From: Pantoea brenneri
GTDB lineage: Bacteria; Pseudomonadota; Gammaproteobacteria; Enterobacterales; Enterobacteriaceae
Direction: 5' to 3'
Length of the DNA: 35,069 nt
Assembly: GCA_002095305.1 (NCBI GenBank)
Contig: MIEI01000051.1
Location: 1-35,069, forward strand
Every line of letters begins with the position of its first letter. Positions within the stretch are counted from its first letter, which is position 1. Position numbers and translations under genes: made by a program. This document shows positions 29,661 to 35,069 of this stretch, one piece after another. The notes beneath the pieces were generated by a model, which searched no databases, had not been told where the DNA came from, and saw only the letters and a list, made by a program, of their open reading frames with translations.

Positions 29661-29693
29661 AGAAGAAAATTCACCGGCCATGAAGAAAATTCA
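29661..29693 (-). promoter_or_regulatory. Predicted pair of MetR sites
   Basis: TGAAGAAAATTCA (29681-29693) is a perfect fit to the MetR site; its complement matches TGAANNTNNTTCA. A second copy with one mismatch is at 29661-29673, exactly 20 bp away, on the same face of the helix. They lie upstream of the MetJ boxes, as expected for an activator. Confidence 0.6.
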
Positions 29694-29912
29694 TGTTGGC
29701 AGATAAGACGGGCTACCGCGCGGTTTTGCAGCAGATAAGCAGCGACATGCGCGCGCCGGGAGAGGAGCACATCCATAGCGGTTAAGGAGAGAATGCGCGC
29801 CTGAAGGTGAACCTTCCAGGTTCCGGACAGCGAAAGCCCTACGCGCCTGGAGACCCTCGCTTAAACATCGCGCGCAGCACACAAGCAGAGCAGAATGCGC
29901 GTCTGAAGAGGA
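29694..29912. other. Non-coding stretch between the methionine-related regulatory sites and the phosphate-binding-protein gene
   Basis: No convincing gene is seen. An imperfect 17-bp direct repeat (AGAATGCGCG, then C or T, then CTGAAG) occurs at 29790-29806 and 29892-29908. No clear terminator for the phoB-phoR-binding-protein unit is visible. Confidence 0.4.
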
Positions 29913-30833
29913 TCAGTTAAGCGCCGCGCGCGCCTGCGCCATCTGGCTATCAGAGAGTGGCAGATAACCCGCTTCGCTGACCCGTCGCTGTCCCTGCACC
30001 GAGAGCACCTGCTGCAGGAAGGCTGCGACCAGCGGTGGCAACGGCTTACCCGGCGCCTTGTTGACATACAGATAGAGCGGACGGGCCCACGGATAGCGAC
30101 CACTGCGGATTGCGTCCGCGTCGGGTGCCACAGCCTCACCCCGATCGTTCACCACCGCCAGCATCTTTACGCCGCTGAGGTGGAAGCCAAAACTGGCGTA
30201 ACCGATGCTGCGTGGATTGCCTGCCACCGCCTGCACCACCGCTGCCGAACCGGGAAATTCGGCTACGTCATTGCGAAAATCACCCTGACAGAGCGCCTGC
30301 TGCTTGAAGAATCCCCAGGTACCGGACGCCGAGTTGCGTCCGTAGCGCTGGATCGGCCGGTGAGCCCACTCAGCCGCCCGCGCGCCGAGATCGCCCCAGC
30401 GTTGCGGCACCGAGGTGGCCCCGCACAGGCGGGTAATCGAGAAAATGGCGTCAAGCTGACGCGGCGTTATCTGCTGCAGCGGATTGCGCTGATTGACCAC
30501 CACCACCAGCGCATCCATCGCTACCGGTACCGCCAGCGGAGGATAACCATAGCGCGCTTCAAACGCCTGCCGTTCATCCGCCTGCATCGGGCGGCTCATT
30601 GGTCCGAGCTGCGCCGCACCGGCAGCCAGCGCAGTCGGCGCGGTCGACGATCCGGATGCCTGCACCTGCACATTGACGCCCGGAGCCTGCCGACTGAAGT
30701 CCTCGCCCCACAGCGTCATCAGGTAGCCCAGGGTATCAGACCCGACGCTGCTAAGGTTGCCCGACAGCGCGCCGGGCTGTGCCAGCGCCATGCCCGGCAA
30801 TAAAATGACCATCAACAAAACAAGTGCGCGCAT
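29913..30833 (-). CDS. PstS-like phosphate substrate-binding protein
   Basis: This 306-residue protein has a signal peptide ending near MALAQ and resembles the phosphate-binding (PstS, PBP-like) family. Family-type ligand loops are visible as SSVGSDTLG near the mature N-terminus, QASGSSTAPTAL, and NSASGTWGFF in the middle, followed by GNPRSIGYASFG. It is shorter than I recall for E. coli PstS, and no pstC, pstA or pstB lies nearby. Two cysteines (TRLCGA and QALCQGD) could form a periplasmic disulfide. The ATG is 19 bp after the phoR stop, so it is probably the third gene of the phoBR operon; a TTG one codon earlier is possible. It may feed a distant transporter, act as a sensor partner, or bind another ligand. 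Confidence 0.8.
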   Translation of the reverse strand: MRALVLLMVILLPGMALAQPGALSGNLSSVGSDTLGYLMTLWGEDFSRQAPGVNVQVQASGSSTAPTALAAGAAQLGPMSRPMQADERQAFEARYGYPPLAVPVAMDALVVVVNQRNPLQQITPRQLDAIFSITRLCGATSVPQRWGDLGARAAEWAHRPIQRYGRNSASGTWGFFKQQALCQGDFRNDVAEFPGSAAVVQAVAGNPRSIGYASFGFHLSGVKMLAVVNDRGEAVAPDADAIRSGRYPWARPLYLYVNKAPGKPLPPLVAAFLQQVLSVQGQRRVSEAGYLPLSDSQMAQARAALN

Positions 30834-30852
30834 CAAGCAGATCCGTCAGCCA

Positions 30853-32166
30853 TTAATGGAGGGCATTCTCCTGCATCCCACTGCTGACAATCAACCTTGC
30901 CGGCAAGGTAAAGGTAAAACAGGTCTCCTGATGCGGCACGCTGGTGATATCCAGCCGCGCATTATGGTGGCTCAGGGCATGTTTCACGATCGCCAGCCCC
31001 AGTCCGCTGCCGCCGGTCGCCCGCGATCGCGCCTTATCGACCCGGTAGAAACGCTCGGTGAGACGGGGAATATGTTCAGCCGCAATGCCCGGTCCGTTAT
31101 CGCACACCCGAAACGTTGCACCCTGCTTACTGCGCAGCCAGCTGATATCAATGCGCGTGCCCTCCGGCGTGTGGTTTACCGCGTTGTAGACCAGGTTGGA
31201 GATGGCGCTGCGCAGCTGTTCATCGTTGCCAAAGACTTTCAGATGCGGATCGGTATGGAAATGGATGTCGTGACGTCCGCCGCTCAGGGTGGCGGCCTCG
31301 TGTTGCAGCAGCCGGAGCATCACCGGCACATCGACCTTCTCTTTCAGATCGATCGCGGGCGCAGCTTCAATCCGCGACAGCGTCAGCAACTGCTTGACCA
31401 GGCTGTCCATGCGGCGCGTCTGCTCCGACATGGTATGCAGCGCCTTGCCGCGTGAACGCTCGTTCATCACCGAGTCATTCATCATCTCCAGATAGCCCTG
31501 CAGCACCGTCAGCGGAGTACGCAGTTCATGGCTAACGTTGGCAAAGAAGTTACGGCGCGCCCCTTCCAGCTGGTGCATCTGGGTGACGTCACGCGCCACC
31601 AGCAGCCACTGCCCTTCACTGTAGGGCATGACGCGAAATTCCATGTGGTACTGGTTATTCAGCACCAGCGTCAGGGGTTTGTCGAAGTCACGCTGGCGGA
31701 TATAGCGCGAGAATTCTGGATAACGCAGCAGGTTGAGGATGTTCTGGCCATTATCTTCCGGCCAGCGTAGCCCGAGATGCTGTTGCGCCAGCCCGTTGCA
31801 CCAGAAAATGGTGCCCTCTTCGGTGGTGAGGATCACCGCATCTGGCAGCGACTCAGCGCCGCTGCGAAAGCGTTTAATCAGGTTGCCGAGTTCACGCCGC
31901 CGCCGCCGGTTGCGTAACTGCATCTGGTAGAGCCCGTAAAACAGCGGTTCCCAGCTGGCCCGCCCAGCCGGCGGCGTCATAGTGCGATCGAGCCACAACC
32001 AGTGCGACAGGCGCATCAGGTTATGGAAATGCCACAGCAGCACCGCCAGGACGCTCAGCAACAGCAGCCACGGCAGATAACCGAACAGCAGGCCAAGCAG
32101 CAGCGCAGGCAGACACGCCAGCAGCAGTTCTGACAGTAATCTCTTCCAGGAGAGGCGTTCCAGCAC
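30853..32166 (-). CDS. phoR: Phosphate regulon sensor histidine kinase PhoR
   Basis: PhoR phosphorylates PhoB when phosphate is scarce and dephosphorylates it otherwise, taking its signal from the Pst transporter and PhoU. The 437-residue protein has two N-terminal membrane helices (about residues 10-50), a PAS domain (about 100-190), and a DHp domain with His213 in [13 protein letters not shown]-binding motifs are [19 protein letters not shown] and [12 protein letters not shown]. It begins 14 bp after the phoB stop. The C-terminal tail differs from E. coli and is a few residues longer. Confidence 0.97.
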   Translation of the reverse strand: MLERLSWKRLLSELLLACLPALLLGLLFGYLPWLLLLSVLAVLLWHFHNLMRLSHWLWLDRTMTPPAGRASWEPLFYGLYQMQLRNRRRRRELGNLIKRFRSGAESLPDAVILTTEEGTIFWCNGLAQQHLGLRWPEDNGQNILNLLRYPEFSRYIRQRDFDKPLTLVLNNQYHMEFRVMPYSEGQWLLVARDVTQMHQLEGARRNFFANVSHELRTPLTVLQGYLEMMNDSVMNERSRGKALHTMSEQTRRMDSLVKQLLTLSRIEAAPAIDLKEKVDVPVMLRLLQHEAATLSGGRHDIHFHTDPHLKVFGNDEQLRSAISNLVYNAVNHTPEGTRIDISWLRSKQGATFRVCDNGPGIAAEHIPRLTERFYRVDKARSRATGGSGLGLAIVKHALSHHNARLDITSVPHQETCFTFTLPARLIVSSGMQENALH

Positions 32167-32180
32167 GGTGAAAACTCCGT

Positions 32181-32870
32181 TTAGTAGCGGGCAGAGAAAC
32201 GATACCCTGTTCCACGGACGGTTTGTACCATGCGATCGTGGCCGGAGACTTCCAGCGCTTTACGTAAACGGCGAATGTGAACATCGACGGTGCGATCTTC
32301 GACATACACGTTGGTGCCCCAGACATGGTTCAGCAGCTGCTCGCGGCTGTAAACCCGCTCCGGGTGCGTCATAAAGAAGTGCAGTAGTTTATATTCGGTA
32401 GGGCCCATTTCCAGCGGCGTGGTTTCGGACATCACCCGATGCGAGGAGGGATCCAGACTCAGTCCCTGCATCTCAATCACCTCTTCCACCGCCATCGGTG
32501 AAATACGGCGCATGACGGCTTTGATGCGCGCCATCAGCTCTTTTGGCGAGAAGGGCTTGGTGATGTAATCGTCAGCGCCGACTTCCAGCCCACGCACCCG
32601 GTCCTCTTCTTCACCACGTGCGGTGAGCATCATCACCGGAATATCGCGGGTCATCGCTTCGCGTTTCAGATGCTTAATAAACTGAATGCCGCTGCCGCCG
32701 GGTAACATCCAGTCCAGCAGAATCAGATCGGGCCAGGGTTCAATCAGCTTACCCACTGCGCTGTCATAATCTTCCGCCTCAATTGGCTGATAGTCGTTCT
32801 GCTCCAGAACAAAGCACAACATTTCACGGATTGGGGCTTCATCTTCCACAACCAAAATGCGCTTAGCCAT
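32181..32870 (-). CDS. phoB: Phosphate regulon response regulator PhoB
   Basis: PhoB activates the phosphate-starvation regulon. The 229-residue product equals E. coli in length. The receiver domain has Asp10, the phosphorylated Asp53 (LLDWMLPGG) and the lysine of ITKPFSP; the C-terminal OmpR-type winged helix contains the recognition helix in [13 protein letters not shown]. An in-frame extension to 32918 exists, but [16 protein letters not shown] at 32870 is the family start. A Pho box lies upstream, consistent with autoregulation. phoR follows after 14 bp. Confidence 0.98.
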   Translation of the reverse strand: MAKRILVVEDEAPIREMLCFVLEQNDYQPIEAEDYDSAVGKLIEPWPDLILLDWMLPGGSGIQFIKHLKREAMTRDIPVMMLTARGEEEDRVRGLEVGADDYITKPFSPKELMARIKAVMRRISPMAVEEVIEMQGLSLDPSSHRVMSETTPLEMGPTEYKLLHFFMTHPERVYSREQLLNHVWGTNVYVEDRTVDVHIRRLRKALEVSGHDRMVQTVRGTGYRFSARY

Positions 32871-32914
32871 TATTACTCCTGCTGATATGACGGCTGTCAC
32901 TGAGATTCGCGGCG

Positions 32915-32950
32915 CCATTATGCGTCAGATTTGTGACACTTTTATGAAAA
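32915..32950 (-). promoter_or_regulatory. Pho box and -10 element of the phoBR promoter
   Basis: On the minus strand, TTTCATAAAAG then TGTCACAAATC form two 11-base half-repeats close to the Pho-box consensus, within 32927-32950. A CATAAT -10 hexamer follows at 32917-32922. The arrangement is nearly that of the E. coli phoB promoter as I recall it. Confidence 0.8.
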
Positions 32951-33028
32951 ACATAACCGCTCATTCAGGCCAGTGGTAATCAATTATGACAGCGCAGCGA
33001 CAATTTTTCGCTTTGGCCGCAGAGCCAG

Positions 33029-33034
33029 TATAAT
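33029..33034 (+). promoter_or_regulatory. -10 element of the sbcDC promoter
   Basis: A perfect TATAAT lies 32 bp before the sbcD ATG. No clear -35 box is seen at 16-18 bp spacing, so promoter assignment is tentative. Confidence 0.5.
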
Positions 33035-33065
33035 CGTCGGGCGAATTACAACGGCAGGGAGTTTT

Positions 33066-34265
33066 ATGCGCATCATTCATACTGCGGACTGGCATCTGGG
33101 GCAGTTCTTTTACAACAAGAGTCGGGCGGCGGAACATCAGGCGTTTCTTGACTGGTTGTTGATCCAGATTGAACAGCATCAGGTGGATGCGTTAATCGTT
33201 GCGGGCGATCTGTTCGATACCGGCACCCCGCCCAGCTACGCGCGCGAAATGTTCAACCGCTTTGTGGTGGCGCTGCAGCCCAGCGGCTGTCAGCTGATTG
33301 TGCTGGCGGGCAATCACGACTCGGTGGCGACGCTCAATGAGTCACGCGAACTGCTCGCCTGCCTGAATACCCGGGTGATCGCCACGCCTCAGACCAACAG
33401 CGATGTGCTGCTGCTCACCACCCGTCAGGGCGAGCCGGGCGTGCTGCTGTGCGCCATTCCTTATCTGCGACCGCGCGATATTCTGCGCAGCCGCGCCGGA
33501 CAGTCCGGACGCGACAAGCAGACCTCGCTGCTGGAGGCGATTGCTCACCATTATCAGCAGCGCGTGGCTGCTGCGCGGGCGCTGGAGCCGGCTCTGCCAA
33601 TCGTGGCTACCGGTCACCTCACCACCGTCGGCGTCAGCCAGAGCGACTCGGTGCGTGACATCTATATCGGCACGCTGGACGCCTTCCCGGCCTCCGCGTT
33701 CCCGGACGTGGATTACATCGCGCTCGGCCACATTCACCGCGCTCAGCGGGTGGCGGGCACTGAGCACATTCGTTACAGCGGCTCGCCGATTCCACTCAGT
33801 TTTGATGAACTGGGCAGTGAAAAAAGCGTCTTCCTGCTGGACTTCACCCCGCGCGGTTTGCAAGCGGTGACGCCGCTGGTGGTGCCGCAGGTGCAGCCGA
33901 TGCAGGTGCTGAAAGGTTCACTGGCGCAGATCGCGCAGCAGCTCAGCGATTTCAGCGACATGCAGCAGGAAAAACCGACCTGGCTGGATATTGAAGTCAC
34001 CACTCAGGAGTACCTCAGCGATCTGCAGCGTCAGGTGGAAACCCTGACCGCAGAACTGCCGGTTGAGGTTTTGCTGTTACGCCGCAGCCGCGAGCAGCGT
34101 CAGCACAGCCTGGCGCGACTCGATAACGAAACCCTGAGCGAACTGAAAGTGGAAGAGGTGTTTGCCCGTCGCCTGGCGCTGGATAGTGAACTGCAACCGC
34201 AGCAGATCGATCAGATGACCACCCTGTTCCGCCAGACGCTGGCCGACATTGAGGAACCACAATGA
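33066..34265 (+). CDS. sbcD: Nuclease SbcCD subunit D
   Basis: SbcD is the Mre11-type nuclease of SbcCD, which cuts hairpins and processes DNA ends. The 399-residue protein has the phosphoesterase metal motifs in order: HTADWHLGQ near residue 5, AGDLFDTG near 48, GNHDS near 84, TGHLT in the middle and GHIHRAQ near 220. The start ATG at 33066 has a GGGAG site upstream; an in-frame extension to 32973 runs into the phoB promoter. Its TGA overlaps the sbcC ATG (ATGA). It is divergent from phoB. Confidence 0.97.
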   Translation: MRIIHTADWHLGQFFYNKSRAAEHQAFLDWLLIQIEQHQVDALIVAGDLFDTGTPPSYAREMFNRFVVALQPSGCQLIVLAGNHDSVATLNESRELLACLNTRVIATPQTNSDVLLLTTRQGEPGVLLCAIPYLRPRDILRSRAGQSGRDKQTSLLEAIAHHYQQRVAAARALEPALPIVATGHLTTVGVSQSDSVRDIYIGTLDAFPASAFPDVDYIALGHIHRAQRVAGTEHIRYSGSPIPLSFDELGSEKSVFLLDFTPRGLQAVTPLVVPQVQPMQVLKGSLAQIAQQLSDFSDMQQEKPTWLDIEVTTQEYLSDLQRQVETLTAELPVEVLLLRRSREQRQHSLARLDNETLSELKVEEVFARRLALDSELQPQQIDQMTTLFRQTLADIEEPQ

Positions 34266-35069
34266 AGATCCTCACGCTACGGTTTAAAAACCTTAACGCA
34301 CTGCGCGGTGAATGGTTTATCGATTTCCGCGCTGAACCCTTCGCCAGTAACGGGCTGTTCGCGATTACCGGTGCCACTGGCGCAGGCAAAACCACGCTGC
34401 TGGATGCCATCTGCCTGGCGCTCTATCACCAGACGCCGCGTCTCGGCGCCATCTCCCAGAGCCAGAATGCGCTGATGACCCGCGACTGCGCCGAGTGTCT
34501 GGCTGAAGTGGAATTTGAGATCAAAGGCGAAGCCTGGCGCGCTTCTGGAGCCAGAACCGCGCACGCGGCACCGCCGACGGCAAACTGCAGGCGCCGCGGG
34601 TTGAGCTGGCGCGCTGTGCCGACGATACCATCGTCGCCGACAAGGTCGGTGACAAACTGAGGCTGATTGAGACCCTTTCCGGCCTCGACTTTGAGCGTTT
34701 TACCCGCTCAATGATGCTGTCCCAGGGGCAGTTTGCCGCCTTCCTCAACGCCAAAGCCAGCGAACGGGCCGAACTGCTGGAAGAGCTGACCGGCACCGAA
34801 ATTTACGGCCAGATTTCCGCCGCAATCTATGAACGTCACAAAGAGGCAAAAACCGCGCTCGACCTGCTGCGCAGCCGGGCGGGAGCCATGGCGCTGCTGG
34901 ATGACGACACGCGCACCGCGCTGCAACAGCAGATGCTGCAACTGAGCGCGGCGGAACAGACGCTGAGCCGTGACTATCAGCACGCCCAGCAGCAGCAGCA
35001 GTGGCAGCAACAGGCGCAGCAGCTCCAGCAGGATATCGCGCAGACCCGCCAGGCGCTGCAACAGGCGGA
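34262..35069 (+). CDS. sbcC: Nuclease SbcCD subunit C, 3' end outside window, frameshifted in this sequence
   Basis: SbcC is the Rad50-type SMC-like ATPase partner of SbcD. The Walker A motif [18 protein letters not shown] is near residue 37. Homology leaves frame after KGEAWRA near 34542 and resumes in the next frame as [15 protein letters not shown], then continues without stops to the window end. That part includes [14 protein letters not shown] and the start of the Gln-rich coiled coil. One base appears missing in GCGCTTCTGG. The rest of this roughly 1,000-residue protein lies beyond the window. Confidence 0.92.

Noticed and set aside
29681..29912. Possible mobile-element boundary near the methionine-related gene
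   Set aside because: There are repeats but no transposase, no terminal inverted repeats and no target duplication; the repeats at 29661-29693 are better explained as MetR sites.
34978..35066. CAG-rich stretch in sbcC resembling a microsatellite
   Set aside because: It encodes the Gln-rich coiled coil of SbcC with mixed CAG/CAA codons, which is normal for this gene.

Overview
This window is chromosomal DNA from a gammaproteobacterium of the Enterobacterales, most likely Erwiniaceae and Pantoea-like. The proteins are close to Escherichia coli in sequence and length, DNA is moderately GC-rich, and gene order follows the E. coli block cyoE-yajR-yajQ-panE-yajL-thiI-xseB-ispA-dxs-yajO-pgpA-thiL-nusB-ribH-ribD-nrdR-yajI-secFD-yajC-tgt-queA-acpH-proY-brnQ-phoRB-sbcDC. 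Genus is inferred from memory of families, not from a search. No rRNA, tRNA, CRISPR array, prophage or insertion sequence was seen.

Layout. 1-3000: 3' part of cyoE, yajR, then about 690 bp of hairpin-rich non-coding DNA. 3000-5100: yajQ (-), then overlapping panE and yajL (+). 5160-6610: thiI (-). 6845-9870: isoprenoid operon xseB-ispA-dxs (+). 9961-10935: yajO (+). 11022-15095: nrdR-ribD-ribH-nusB-thiL-pgpA (all -), joining ribonucleotide reductase control, riboflavin synthesis, antitermination, thiamine diphosphate and phospholipid genes. 15283-16307: kbp and yajI (+). 16367-21843: queA-tgt-yajC-secD-secF (all -), for queuosine tRNA modification and protein export. 21947-24812: acpH, then an inositol-monophosphatase-like gene abutting a periplasmic histidine acid phosphatase (+), where E. 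coli has malZ. 25302-29539: proY, brnQ and a short cobalamin-independent methionine-synthase-like gene (all -). 29913-32870: phoB-phoR followed by a phosphate-binding-protein-like gene (all -). 33066 to end: sbcD and the 5' part of sbcC (+).

Differences from E. coli are small cargo changes in a conserved backbone: yajD and tsx are absent beside secF, kbp sits next to yajI, malZ is replaced by a phosphatase pair, and two genes lie between brnQ and phoR. The most informative regulatory signals are MetR-like and MetJ-like operators upstream of the methionine-synthase-like gene, a Pho box before phoB, a sigma-S-like promoter before kbp, and intrinsic terminators inside the nusB/thiL and brnQ/proY gene pairs.

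Five genes (dxs, ribD, secD, queA, sbcC) each carry an apparent one-base deletion that splits an otherwise full-length, highly conserved reading frame. Several are essential in relatives, and all five defects are of the same kind, so base-call or assembly errors are far more likely than real pseudogenes. I did not find a convincing undescribed multi-gene system. The best leads are the phosphatase pair, the phoBR-linked binding protein, a possible small RNA near 24.9-25.0 kb and the structured region at 2.3-3.0 kb.
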